Shown: one piece after another, positions 24,281-34,331 of the stretch
Layout: each line of letters opens with the position of its first letter
How positions within the stretch are numbered: position 1 is the stretch's first letter
Assembly: GCF_033568475.1 (NCBI RefSeq)
Contig: NC_133122.1
Coordinates: 137,089,402 to 137,153,401, forward strand
Direction of reading: 5' to 3'
DNA length: 64,000 nucleotides
Source of the DNA: Henckelia pumila
Taxonomy: Eukaryota > Streptophyta > Magnoliopsida > Lamiales > Gesneriaceae
Made by a program: the position numbers and the translations under genes
Notes under the pieces: generated by a model
Told to the model about the DNA's origin: nothing
The model's input: the letters and a program-made list of their open reading frames with translations, nothing else
The model's database searches: none

Positions 24281-25368
24281 CCTTGCTTCACAGTTTGCCT
24301 ATTCCTGAGTGGAAATGGGAGCTTATCAGGATGGATTTTGTGACCCATTTGCCGGTATCCTCGAGGAATTGTGATGCTATCTGGGTTGTGGTGGACCGAC
24401 TCACCAATTCAGCGCATTTCATTGCCTATAGCCGAGAGTACTCTGCAGATCGTATGGCTCGGTTGTACATTCAGGAGATCGTTCGACTTCATGGAGTGCC
24501 TGTGAGCATTGTCAGCGATCGAGACCTCAGGTTTACTTCTAGGTTCTGGGGGAGTGTTCAACGTGCGATGGGCACAACTCTCAGTTTGAGTAATACCTAT
24601 CATCCACAGACACATGGACAGTCAGAGCGTACTATCCTTACTTTGGAGGATATGCTTTGAGCTTGCACTATGGATTTTGGTTCAGCCTGGCAGGATCATT
24701 TGACATTGATTGAGTTCGCGTACAACAGCATCTATCATAGTAGCATTGGGATGGCACCTTTTGAGTCATTATACGGGAGATGTTGTCGTACTCCACTCTT
24801 CTGGGAAGAAGTGGGGGAGAGACAGGATGAGGGACCGGAGTTAGTCCAGCAGGCAGCAGATGTTGTTGATCAGATCAAGAAACGGATTAAGACTGCACAA
24901 GATCGTCAGGCCGGCTATGCTAATACTAAGCGTAGACCATTGCAGTTTGATGTTGGGGAGAAAGTGTTTCTGAGAGTTTCACCTTTCCGCAGGATTCTCA
25001 GATTTGGCCTCAAGGGCAAGTTGTCTCCTAGGTTTATCGGTCCGTTTGAGATCTTGGAGAGCATTGGAGATTTAGCGTATCAGCTAGCTTTGCCACCGTA
25101 TCTGTCTAGTATTCACGACGTGTTCCATGTATCTCTGTTGCGACGGTATGTGGCAGATCAGTCTCATATTCTGCAGCCGTCTGAATTTCAGATGGATACG
25201 GATTTGACTTATGTAGAGAGACCTATTCGTATCCTGGATCGTAAGGAAAAAGTCTTGCGTAACAAATTTATTCCTCTGGTTTTAGTTCAGTGGCAGAACA
25301 AAGCCACTGAAGAAGCCACTTGGGAGCTTGAGAGCAGGATGCGTTTAGAACATCCTGAGTTATTTTGA
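24281..25368 (+). pseudogene. Ty3/gypsy integrase C-terminal part and chromodomain-like tail
   Basis: The frame starts abruptly at the NUPT junction in the integrase core. The DD-E residues can be followed: WELIRMDFVTHLP, IVSDRDLRFTSRFWG and THGQSERTI. A TGA at 24658-24660, where relatives have CGA (LEDMLRAC), splits the frame. The rest reads through the C-terminal integrase region (KLSPRFIGPFEILE and IHDVFHVSLLRRYV) to a chromodomain-like end (LVQWQNKATEEATWELE). The remainder of gag-pol is missing. It sits directly upstream of its own PPT and LTR. Confidence 0.85.
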
Positions 25369-25487
25369 TTTTGGTTTTCGAGTTGTATCCAGTTGTGAAC
25401 TCTGTAAACGTTTAATTTGAATAAAGATGTTTCTTCATGTTGTTTCACTTTCAGTACATAAGATCTGATTTTGAGGACAAAATATCT

Positions 25488-25501
25488 TAAGTGGGGGAGA
25501 A
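25488..25501 (+). other. Polypurine tract of gypsy element
   Basis: AAGTGGGGGAGAA directly before the LTR start TGTAGTAGCCC at 25502. Confidence 0.8.
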
Positions 25502-26791
25502 TGTAGTAGCCCGTAACCAAATCAAGAGATTAAAGAACTAATCACAATTAGGAACCTTGAGTTCGGACGCTCCGAAGGGAAGATTGGAGGCTCCGAACGT
25601 GATCGGATGATCCAAAGCCAGGATCGGAGGCTCCGAACGTGTTCGGACGCTCCGTCGGCAGGTTCGGACGGTCCGATCGGAGTTCAGTATTACGGAATTG
25701 CTTACGTCAGCAAGATGACATCATTGCTGACGCATTGATGGGACTTCGGACTGTCCGAACGTGTTCGAGGCTCCGAAGCCAGTTCAGATGGCCCGAACTC
25801 CGTCTATAAATAGGGGTTCCGAGATTCATTTTCAAACGCACCAATCACCTCTCTTCTCTCGATTCCTTAGTCTTCCAGCTTAGATCTAGGGCGTTCTAAG
25901 CGTCCCATTGGGAATCTGGAAGTGGCATAGCGATCCAGGCGTCGTAGCAGAGCTGTGGCCTAATTTTTAGGCAAGCGACAGCAACGGGCTGACGATGGAC
26001 GCAGGTATAGCTTTTGCTTCCTAAAAATATTTAGGAGTATGCAATAGCTTAGTTAAGACTTTTAGAGCACTATAATGATATTAGTATCATTTGACAGTGT
26101 AGTGCGGATTATAGGCGTGGACCTAGAGCTGGTAGAGCTTGCCTAGTATTTGAGGTACGAAAGTACTGTTCGAAATATCCTGACTGAGTATGCATGTATT
26201 ATGTGACTGCATGATTTATATGACATGATTATATGCTGCATACATTTGCATCTTGAGCTATCTTTTTTGAGATGCCTGTTAGTAGGGTTTTACCCTATCC
26301 TGTTAGTGGATGGACTTTCATCGATTTGGGTACGGAGTATCCACTGGTTTTCGGTATGGGAGCCACCTACTTAAGCGACGGCACAACGTGCTACATACCA
26401 GAGCCCGGTCTGTCTTTGTTATCCGATTCTTGACCTCTAGTCAGTAGATGGTACACTTGTATGCATGTATACTCATACTCTCATGCTGAGCGTTTTATGC
26501 TCACGTCTCGTACTTTGTGTATCTGGACACCCTATTCCATGGGGCAGTTGCGATTGGATGAGGCGGGTGGATCCAAGAGGGGCTAGGCAGTAGATGGCCA
26601 GCTGGAGCTTTGCCTAGGGATTTATTGTATTGGGTTTTTGATTGTATAACTATTTGGGTATTTGCAGATTCCTTTTCTTGGGATTGTATAATATTTATTG
26701 CTTCCGCAGTTTAATTCTGGTTATTGTTTAATTAAGTTAATTGCATGCTTAAGTTTTTGATTAGTAGGTGATCTCGGTAAGGGTCACTACA
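25502..26791 (+). mobile_element. 3' LTR of Ty3/gypsy element
   Basis: From TGTAGTAGCCC to GGGTCACTACA, 1290 bases. The U3 region at 25560-25800 is a dense cluster of GTTCGGACGGTCCGATC-type palindromes (about nine), ending just before the TATA box at 25804-25812. This is the best-preserved member of the LTR family and the reference for the others in the window. Confidence 0.85.
25804..25812 (+). promoter_or_regulatory. TATA box of gypsy LTR
   Basis: CTATAAATAGGG, about 5-20 bases after the last palindromic box of the U3 cluster. Confidence 0.65.
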
Positions 26792-28011
26792 GGTTCACCT
26801 CTGTGTTGCTAGAAAAATATCCTCTCTATTGATTCGTCACGGGCATTCGCAAGTTGACCAATTTGTATTTCAAGACTTTTCATAGAAGCACCCACACTAG
26901 TCAAGTGAGTCTCCATATTATCAAGTCTATTCTCAGTCCTCTCAAATCTTTTTGTTGACTCATATATAAAATTACCAACCAAATCCTTCAAAAATGGTCT
27001 ACCCTCACTTTTTTATTATAGAACCCGGTGGAAGATTCAACACATTATTATTATTTTCATGTGAAAATTTTCATGATTGCTCAAACTAGGTTGATATTTA
27101 TTTGGTATAGGATTACCTTGATAGCCAATAAAATTAAAGTTGTTCAAATAATGAGCTTGCTCCACACATTGAAATCCACCACTAGGATAAACTGAAGTCG
27201 CCAATGATGCCGACTCAGTTGAAACTTGATTCCCTTGCTCATTGCAGCCAACCGTGTAGAAATAGCAGCCATTTGAGCAGTCATGGCCGTGAATGCGTCA
27301 ACTTCATGAAATCCAGCATGCTTCCTCATCACAGATCTCTCACTCAGCCATTGATATAAATTGATAGTCATCTGTTCAAGAATCTTATAAGTCTTTGCAG
27401 GAAATTTAGAAAATATTGATCCTCCAGCAGCAGCATCCACAGAAATCCGAGTTAGCCCATTCAAACCATTGTAAAATAATTCAATCTGCAACCAATCTGC
27501 AAAATTATGGTTTGGGCACTTTCGTAGTAATTATTTGTAGCGCTCCCAAGCTTCATATAATTGCTAAAAATCTTGTTTTCTGAATGTAGTGATCTCAATT
27601 TTCAGTTGGGAGGACTTGACAGGAGGAAAATACTTAGCAAAAAAATTAGAAGTCATGTCAACCCATGTTGTAATACTCCCAAGAGGCAGGGATTGTAACC
27701 AACTAGGAGCATTGTCCCTAAGAGAAAACGACAACAACTGTAGTCTGATGGTGTCCTCAGTAACACCATGAATCTTCACCGTTTCAGCAATCTCCAGAAA
27801 AGTGCGCAGATGAAAATTTGGATCTTCAGTAGTAGCACCCTTAAACTGATTCTGTTGCGTCATATTAATCAATGTTGGCTTTCAACTCAAAATTATTGAC
27901 AGTGATATTTTGCTGCGAAATCCAGAATAATGGTTGTTTATCACCGGTCTAAAGTAATCTATGATTGGCACCGGACCCATATTTTCACATATTTCTCTCT
28001 CTTGAGCCATT
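26792..28011 (-). pseudogene. Athila-like gag, multiple frame breaks
   Basis: Start at 28011 (MAQEREICENMGPVPI). The retrotransposon gag core is at 27872-27564 (DPNFHLRTFLEIAETVK and LRDNAPSWLQSLPLGSITTW). A further piece at 27491-27300 contains KTYKILEQMTINLYQWLSER, and a coiled-coil segment lies at 26991-26810 (RLDNMETHLTSVGASMKSLE). It parallels the better-preserved gag at 55101-52948. Frameshifts and stops separate the pieces, and the protease part is missing. Confidence 0.8.
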
Positions 28012-28217
28012 TGCTTCAACTCTTATCTTCTAGGTTTTCTCAAGACTTTCACAGTTTTCTCAATTTCCGGATCGAAGAGCGGTAAGTCGTAACTTAGGTT
28101 TTTTTGCATAAACAGAGGAAAAAAATTTTAAATTAGAACCAATAAAATAAAAATAAATGCTCTAAATCAAAATTAAGACTAATTAGCGCAATTTAATATA
28201 AATAAAATAAAATTCAT

Positions 28218-28235
28218 TCCCCAACAACGGCGCCA
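28218..28235 (-). other. Primer binding site of Athila-like element
   Basis: Minus strand TGGCGCCGTTGTTGGGGA, next to the LTR end at 28242. The equivalent site of the second Athila-like element is at 63910-63927. Confidence 0.75.
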
Positions 28236-28407
28236 AAAACTTGTTGAGTGTTTTTCGCTCGCAATAGTACGATGTCAAGTTATAATATAGGAATTAAGAC
28301 CAGGTCGATCCCACAGAGAATGAATAAAATTATATTATATTAAATATTTGCAACTAATAAAATCTTAATCCTATCTAGAGATACGATGATGGTTTGAGTT
28401 TAAATAA

Positions 28408-28709
28408 GGGAAAATTAGTTTTTTGGTCCATTAACTTGTCCATATTTTGGTTTTGGTCCATTAACTTTTTCGATGTGGGTTTTGGTATACTAACTTTGCA
28501 TTTTAAGTGATTTTTTGGTCCAACTGCATACGTGTCAACTTCTGATTGGTCCAAAATGATGGCGTGGACCAATCAAAAGCTGACACGTATGCAGTTGGAC
28601 CAAAAAACACTGTAAATGCAAAGTTAGTGTACCAAAACCCATATCGAAAAAGTTAATGGACCAAAACCCAAAGAGAGTAAAGTTACTGGATTAAAAAACT
28701 TATTTTCAC
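28408..28709. mobile_element. MULE-type MITE (long inverted repeat)
   Basis: Two arms of about 145 bases fold on each other around 28553 (TTTGGTCCAACTGCATACGT against its complement near 28590-28610). Termini are GGGAAAATTAG and, on the other strand, GTGAAAATAAG. A perfect 9-bp target duplication (tttaaataa) flanks it at 28399-28407 and 28710-28718, the size made by Mutator-like transposases. No coding capacity. Confidence 0.8.
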
Positions 28710-29800
28710 TTTAAATAAATAAAAATTGCAATGATTAAAATTAATTAACGATGAGTTTGCAAGATGAAAGTTCAATGAGATATAAATTCTAGTGGTTCGA
28801 CACTTGACTATTCACTAGTTTAATTCCTAAAAAAATATATCTCATAAATTCTTTTAGTTTACTAACCAAAAATTATCAATGTTTCTACTCCATTTCTCAC
28901 GTGACAAGTAGAAATTTGTATCTAATATTAAATTCAATATTTATATCAAAGTTTAGATATCAAATCCGATAAACAACACAATAATTCTTACGATGGCTTC
29001 AATGAAGTTATAGGCTTCTCGAACTCTATAAACACCAACAATGTATTTTCCTATGGTACTATTCAAAATCGCCTCGATCGAGTGCTAGATTTCAAATAAA
29101 TATAACAATTCAACTAATGTTCAGTTAATTTAACACAATCAATTCAGAAAAATACAAATAAACCGAATGAAGAATTCTAATATATCAAACAAAACATAAA
29201 AAACATGGTCTCAAGTCAAGTTACATCGTCTCTCTAGACAAAGGAATTGGTTCATAACGAAATTAAAAATCCAACAAAGCATGTTCTTGAACATCATTCA
29301 AAAATTAGGAGAAAGAATGAAAGAAAAACGAAGGTAGACGATGCTTCTCCGTCTCCGAAAAGTTGCTTTGTCCGTCTTCGTGCAAAGAATGCTTCTTCTC
29401 CCTTCTCCCTGATCTCTAGCCGTCTCTAGACTTCAAAAAAACTCATGCAAACCCTCCATTCCCTTTGATATATGCCGAAGAGTCTTTTTTAAAATTCGAT
29501 AATAGAAGTTTCCAAAAATACGACAAGTCACGAACGGGTGCGCCGCGGTTTTTTGATCCCAGGTGCGGGTGCGCTGATAGGAGGGTGCGGGGGCGCTGAT
29601 CGGCGTCATATTTTTCAGAAATTAGAGGCTACAGGGCGCGGGTGCGCCGTTGTTCGGGCACAGGGGCGCTCTGCATTGTTCTTTCTTGTACGGAGTTATT
29701 GAAAAAAATCATATCTTGAGTTCTAGCCGTTGGATTAAGCCGAAATTTGGATAGCAGTTTTAAAACATCGCATAAAATGCAATTCACAAGGTCGGTCTTA

Positions 29801-30066
29801 GTGTTATTTGATGGAAATATCCATGTGAGTTATGAGGATTCAAGGATAAAACTAGTCTTGTGTATCTGCTCGGGTTTTGGGTGATTAGACTGTCAATTGA
29901 ATTCTTCCATGCGACTAGAAAATTTGATGATTGTGTTTGTTGGCTTGACCAACGATGATTATAACTCGAACTGTGGGAGGTGCTAGAGTTTTAAATCAGT
30001 TAGGAGACACTAGTGTAATGCCAGATATACTATATTCAACTACTCGGTAGTATAATAAGGTAGATT
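29801..30066 (+). other. Non-coding flank of CACTA insertion (probable gypsy interior)
   Basis: No coding sequence. It appears to continue at 34332-34731 on the far side of the CACTA element, where it leads into a PPT and LTR. It is therefore probably the 3' non-coding interior of a Ty3-type element. Confidence 0.4.
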
Positions 30067-30094
30067 CACTACAAGAAATAAGGTAGATTCACTA

Positions 30095-30345
30095 TAATCC
30101 GTTGTCGTAGGGGTCGAAAAACTGTTGTACTTTTAGGCGTTGTCGAAAGTATAACATACGACAACGGTTTATAACCGTTGTGGATTTCAACATATGACAA
30201 CGGATATGCAACAGTAAATATCTGTTGTCGTACACACTATTTGACCACGGTTTATAACCGTTGTCTTAAGTTGTCTTTTACGACAGTTATAAACCGTTGT
30301 CTATGTTGGCATACGACAACAGATTTTATCCGTTGTCGTTTCCCA
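30095..30345. repeat. Left subterminal palindrome array of gene-carrying CACTA
   Basis: Repeated CCGTTGTCGTA and ACAACGGTTTATAACCGTTGT units, at least six, starting inside the left terminus. Confidence 0.8.
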
Positions 30346-30469
30346 TATAAAAAAACAAAAAAATAATAATATAAAAATTTCTATATTATAAATAAACCAA
30401 AATTTAAAATTTCAAAAATAAAATTTAATATACAATTTTGTAGTATTAAAAATCACTCGAAATTAAATT

Positions 30470-30712
30470 CTAATGCAATGCAATTACAAATTTTTGGCAT
30501 CCATTGTTTACAAATCTTTTGTAGGAGGCTACAAAGGGTGCATGAGACCAATCAGTTTTGACTCTCCACCTTATGTATTCCAATCATCAGCATTCCATAT
30601 CGAACTGTACACCCCCATTGGTTGGTCTTTTGGAAATGGTATGCCTTTGTGCTCTAAGTTAGAGTGTACATCACACTGGAGTTTCGTCCACTGAGAATCT
30701 GCAAAAGTGTTG
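30470..30712 (-). pseudogene. Captured fragment of a xyloglucan endotransglucosylase/hydrolase (XTH) gene
   Basis: After a 3' splice acceptor (TTTTGCAG at about 30713) the minus strand reads FSVDETPV and, after a frameshift, [20 protein letters not shown]. Further frame breaks follow before KTDWSHAPF and ASYK. This is the second half of the XTH catalytic domain, downstream of the missing ExDxE active site. XTH enzymes cut and rejoin xyloglucan in the cell wall. At least two single-base shifts and a stop (TAA where relatives have a Gln codon) make it non-coding. It is the last captured fragment before the left CACTA end. Confidence 0.8.
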
Positions 30713-31120
30713 ATATTTCGTGAGCAAACTGTGCTGAGCAAAGAGAAGCATTGTTTAATGAGTTACGAAAAGGTTTCAAAAGAGTGCCTTCACCAAGAGA
30801 ACCAAGAATCAACAAGAGCAGACTTTTCTGCACAGAAAATTGAGCAAAGAGATGCATAGTCAAGAAAGTGATGATCAAGAAACATCACGACAAATGATCA
30901 AGAAAGTGCATAATTATTTGTCGTCCTCAATCAAAACAAAAAATCATCACTTTCGATTAACACATACTCGTAAAACAGAGAAAAAGGCTAAAATCAAGAA
31001 CCTAGAAATTGAAACTCGTTGAGAACTAAATCTACATTGAAGCCAACAAAAATGATTCGAGTGCAAGCAAAAATACCCTTTCAACAAATTATATGAAAAA
31101 ATTCTCAACAGATAACATAC

Positions 31121-31215
31121 CATAGAGATCTTCAGGTAAGCACGTCTAATTTCTTCGTCTGAAGAATAGGAGCAAACACCAATAACTCGATGAAGTGAAG
31201 GTGACCCTCCTCTGA
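31121..31215 (-). pseudogene. Captured J-domain exon of a DnaJ protein gene
   Basis: Minus strand reads RVIGVCSYSSDEEIRRAYLK then ISM and stops at a good donor (ATG|GTATGT, exon end 31121). This is helices I-II of a J domain, of the kind in plant DnaJ proteins with ..VLGV...SSDEEIRRAYRKLAM. The HPD motif would be in the next exon and is absent. J proteins stimulate Hsp70. Confidence 0.7.
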
Positions 31216-31415
31216 ACTCCCTATCAGAAACCAAACCCAACAAGTGGAAACTCTTTGATTCACGGAATGGAAAGAGTAATACACCCAAATTACACTTAAT
31301 TCAAGATTTTGCAACTGGGTTTCATTCATGATGCTCCACACAGGAGTATCATTCATATGCTCAGAAAGCAGCTATTGTTTTAGCTTCATATTCAAGAATT
31401 TTTAAAAAAACTCAC

Positions 31416-31487
31416 CTGAAAATTTATCGCAACCATCGCCAGTCAAATTACTTCTACTGAGATTCAAAAACAACAAGGCACCACGAG
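31416..31487 (-). pseudogene. Captured LRR exon 2 (72 nt)
   Basis: Exactly 72 bases between an acceptor (CTGCAG, 31488-31493) and a donor (GTGAGT). Reads ARGALLFLNLSRSNLTGDGC followed by DKFS. It continues the LRR begun in the exon at 31567-31638 and keeps the reading phase. One LRR per 72-base exon is typical of several plant LRR gene families. Confidence 0.75.
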
Positions 31488-31566
31488 CTGCAGGAACACA
31501 AAATCATTTGATAAAAATTGAACAGCAAACTGGCAAGTATAAGTAGAAAACAAACACAAAATATAC

Positions 31567-31638
31567 CTGCAAGTGACTCGAGACATAGAGCCGTGACGGG
31601 ACAACCCTCAATATTTAAAAGAGCAAGTTTCTTCAACG
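31567..31638 (-). pseudogene. Captured LRR exon 1 (72 nt)
   Basis: Exactly 72 bases between an acceptor (TTGCAG at 31639-31644) and a donor (GTATAT). Reads LALLNIEGCPVTALCLESLA. From memory the motif LNVEGCPVTAACL belongs to intracellular plant LRR proteins of the cysteine-containing type. Frame open and splice sites intact. Confidence 0.75.
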
Positions 31639-32002
31639 CTGCAATTCAAATATCATTAAACAACATCCAAACACAAATCACTTGCCAAGGCAAATAAAAA
31701 AATGATCCAAATGCTTCACTTCCCCAATTTGATCCTTTGTATGCCACCCAAACCTCGGAGCACAAATAATCCATATGTATAAATATAATGGTTTCTACAA
31801 TATTAAACCATACACATGGATATATAATCATTTTTATTAAGAAAATTAAATTTGTGTGGACAATAAAATCTCACGAAGTAAAAAATTCTTGGCAAAATGG
31901 AGATCCGTCAATTGCAATAGTGTAAATCAATGTTCCCAGCATAAGACAACCCAAAACACTAAAAAGAACCCTAGCTCCGACAACAGAAAGTTTGCCCTTT
32001 GA

Positions 32003-32242
32003 TCATGTTCCATCCCTAAGAGTTGATTGGACAATCAGTAAACAATTTAGGAAAAGAAAAAAATAAGATACGATAGAATACAGAGGATTTATATTTGTTA
32101 CTAACTTTTTTCTGGTTCTGAGCAAAAAAAAGTAAATAGAATCTTTCATTGATTCCTGTGGAGTTAGCTTGAAGAACTGCAAAACAATGTATCCACATGT
32201 CGTAATGCTGCAAAGGCAAAAACAGACATTTTTACCATTCAC
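32003..32242 (-). other. Possible further captured exon, origin unknown
   Basis: After an acceptor-like TTTTTGCCTTTGCAG (about 32210) the minus strand is open (HYDMWIHCFAVLQANSTGIN). I do not recognise the family. It could be an intron remnant or another captured piece. Confidence 0.25.
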
Positions 32243-32390
32243 TGGTATGCAAGCTCTACGTATCCATGTTAGAAAATATATGAGAGGATTATGACAATTT
32301 AACCATTTGGCAAGAAAAGACAGCTACAGGAATTATATATGACATGAAAAATGAAAGTTGAAATCAGGAGAATCAATAAAAACATACATT

Positions 32391-32535
32391 ATATAAGAGT
32401 AGGGCCATCCGATGGTTCCATAAAAGCAGATAAATATTCGTACAAGGAGGATCCATGTTCTTATCATTCTGCCAAGCTTCAGGAATCATCATCATTATAG
32501 CTTCCGGGAGACTTCTACCAGCTCGAACCAAAATT
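32391..32535 (-). pseudogene. Captured fragment of a glutamate synthase (GOGAT) gene
   Basis: Minus strand reads LVRAGRS then [20 protein letters not shown], and after a short deletion and frameshift [17 protein letters not shown]. This is the N-terminal glutaminase domain region of plant glutamate synthase (..[18 protein letters not shown]...ALYEYFS..MEPWDGPA..). Glutamate synthase makes glutamate from glutamine and 2-oxoglutarate in plastids. Only about 45 codons remain and the frame is broken. Confidence 0.85.
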
Positions 32536-32729
32536 GTAGCAGTATGACACAGGCACTTTGGTTCAGTGAATCGTGAAAATCCATATTATAGTGGCCTAAA
32601 GGATTTGAGTGCCCCTGATTTACTACAAAGGATTGGATATTTCCTGATTAGTACATATTGCATATGGATTGTTTTTTCTTATTGGGACGCACACCAAGTC
32701 ACCAACCCTTCCTCAAATATATTTTTACT

Positions 32730-32754
32730 TGATAAATAAATAAATAAATAAATA
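32730..32754. repeat. Microsatellite (TAAA)n
   Basis: About six TAAA units inside the gene-carrying CACTA element. Confidence 0.9.
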
Positions 32755-32896
32755 ATATCATTTATATTAATACAACTAATTAATTACTGAAATAATAAAT
32801 TCAATAATAGTCTATACACGGTTATAATACAAGATGATGACATAGTAATCGTTTTGGTTATTTTACAAAACATCCCTATTACATTTTTCACATGAA

Positions 32897-32950
32897 CATC
32901 CATCCATCCATCCATCCATCCATCCATCCATCTATCTATCTATCTATCTT
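32897..32950. repeat. Compound microsatellite (CATC)n(TATC)n
   Basis: About nine CATC units followed by five TATC units, inside the gene-carrying CACTA element. Confidence 0.95.
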
Positions 32951-33243
32951 GTTTAGTAACATGCTTCATTATCAGATCGACTAAAATTACACTCAAACAG
33001 ACCAATAATCACTCAAAACAATTCCTTGAAGAATTGTAACTAAATGCATCCAATGGAAGGGCAAACAAATGCACTAATAAAACTAGATATCTATAAATCA
33101 CACTTAACCCCAACAAAAAGAATCACAAAATTCAGTGTAATTGCATACTGATGAAAAATTACCTAAAAAAAGGAAAAAGAACTCTACAAAGCTCAGGCGA
33201 CAATGGAATTTCAAAAACAAAAGCATCACAAATTAAAAAATAC

Positions 33244-33378
33244 CTTTTAAAAAATCACAATTCTCCGCCTCTTTCCTCACCACATCGAGCACTGAATCGA
33301 GCAACTCGGCTCCCTTAGTATAATTACCCTTCGCCAAGTTGTCCCCTGCCCCAGCCTATTCGAAAACAATAATCATCC
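33244..33378 (-). pseudogene. Captured beta-tubulin exon fragment
   Basis: Minus strand reads [20 protein letters not shown] followed by [18 protein letters not shown], then the donor GTATTT. Plant beta-tubulins read [36 protein letters not shown] here, with their first intron at this place, so the native splice site is kept. Upstream, weaker similarity to the DNFVFGQ segment is visible but interrupted by a stop (TAG). Changes such as NNW to DNL show relaxed constraint. Confidence 0.85.
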
Positions 33379-33639
33379 TCTTATTATACATCATTTGTTA
33401 TAATCTGGTGTAGTGTCTAACAAAATCAGATGGGAGAAATTTGCAACAATTATCTGCAAATTAAAGTTTAAATGCGTTCTTAGTCACATAAATTTTGTAA
33501 AATTAATCTCATATAATCGACTAATCTAGACAATAATGAAAATGAAAAATAATTATCTGCAAACATAAACCATCCATAACAGAATAATATTAAGCAGCCA
33601 TTAAGTGAAGTTTGAAGCAAGAAACCTATGTTGGACAGT

Positions 33640-33900
33640 GCTGGAAATTGATTTGTAATTTGGTGAGGAGACGAGAAGCCGAGCAGGGCTGGAGGCGTGA
33701 GCGAGTTCGAGGAACTCGCTAAATCCATGAGCACGGCGCTAGCTAAAAGGAGGTCGGACGAACTGATTTCAGTGATCGAACGGTGGCTAGGGCGCCGGAG
33801 CTGAGCTAGATCGAAGGGGAGACGGGTTGGGGCTAGGGTTTGGGTTTTCTCTTTTCTTTCCTAATTTCCACTCTTCACGCGAGTAGGTGTATATAGGTTA
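33640..33900 (-). promoter_or_regulatory. Putative 5' leader of the captured transcription unit
   Basis: On the minus strand a TATA-like CCTATATACACC lies at about 33885-33896, followed by a pyrimidine-rich leader and an ATG at 33728 (MDLASSSNSLTPPALLGF). The words AVLMDL just around this ATG equal the beta-tubulin segment AVLMDL, so part of the leader may be tubulin exon. A donor-like ATAG|GTTTCT follows. No transcript evidence can be given. Confidence 0.35.
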
Positions 33901-33984
33901 TGTGTGTATGGGTGGGTACATTTATATTTTCTAAAAACATAAATATATATATTTCCTAAAATCATTAAAAAAAAAAATTAAAAA

Positions 33985-34300
33985 CAACGGTTTACAAAAA
34001 GTGTTGTCTTAGACTACATAAAGCAATGCAAAAAGACAACGGTTAAAAAAAACCGTTGTTGTAGAGCTCCAAAAACACGCATATAGACAACGGTTAATTA
34101 AAACCATTGTCGTAGGCCATAAAAAACCCGCTCATAAACAACGGTTTTAAAAAACTGTTGTCTTTTACATATAAAAGACAACGATTTTTTAACAACCGTT
34201 GTCGTTTTTAATTAAAATACGGCCAACGACAACGGTTTTCGTAAAAACCGTTGTGAAAGACCAAAAAATAACAGTTTGTGTATAAAATCGTTGTCTTTTT
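33985..34300. repeat. Right subterminal palindrome array of gene-carrying CACTA
   Basis: Eight or more ACAACGGTTTT / AAAACCGTTGT units, for example ACAACGGTTTTCGTAAAAAC near 34228. Confidence 0.8.
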
Positions 34301-34331
34301 AGTGTAGTTAATTAACATATTTGTTGTAGTG

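Larger units (their letters stand above)
26792..29800 (-). mobile_element. Athila-like Ty3 element fragment (gag, PBS, 5' LTR)
   Basis: Minus-strand order is LTR (about 29800 down to 28242), PBS (28235-28218, TGGCGCCGTTGTTGGGGA) and broken gag (28011-26792). The gag is cut by the gypsy LTR end at 26791. The PBS is of the TGGCGCCGTTG type typical of Athila/Tat elements. The outer LTR end is not clear. A MULE-type MITE (28408-28709) is inserted in the LTR. Confidence 0.75.
30067..34331 (-). mobile_element. Non-autonomous CACTA element carrying several host gene fragments
   Basis: Termini are CACTACAAGAAATAAG (30067) and, on the minus strand, CACTACAACAAATATG (34331). A 3-bp target duplication att lies at 30064-30066 and 34332-34334, as expected for CACTA elements. 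Subterminal palindromes ACAACGGTTTATAACCGTTGT and variants fill 30095-30345 and 33985-34300. No transposase is encoded. The interior holds fragments of beta-tubulin, glutamate synthase, an LRR protein, a DnaJ protein and a xyloglucan endotransglucosylase, all on the minus strand. Confidence 0.85.

Noticed and set aside
28408..28709. microRNA precursor
   Set aside because: Terminal repeats and a 9-bp target duplication identify a MITE; arms are far longer than a typical miRNA stem.
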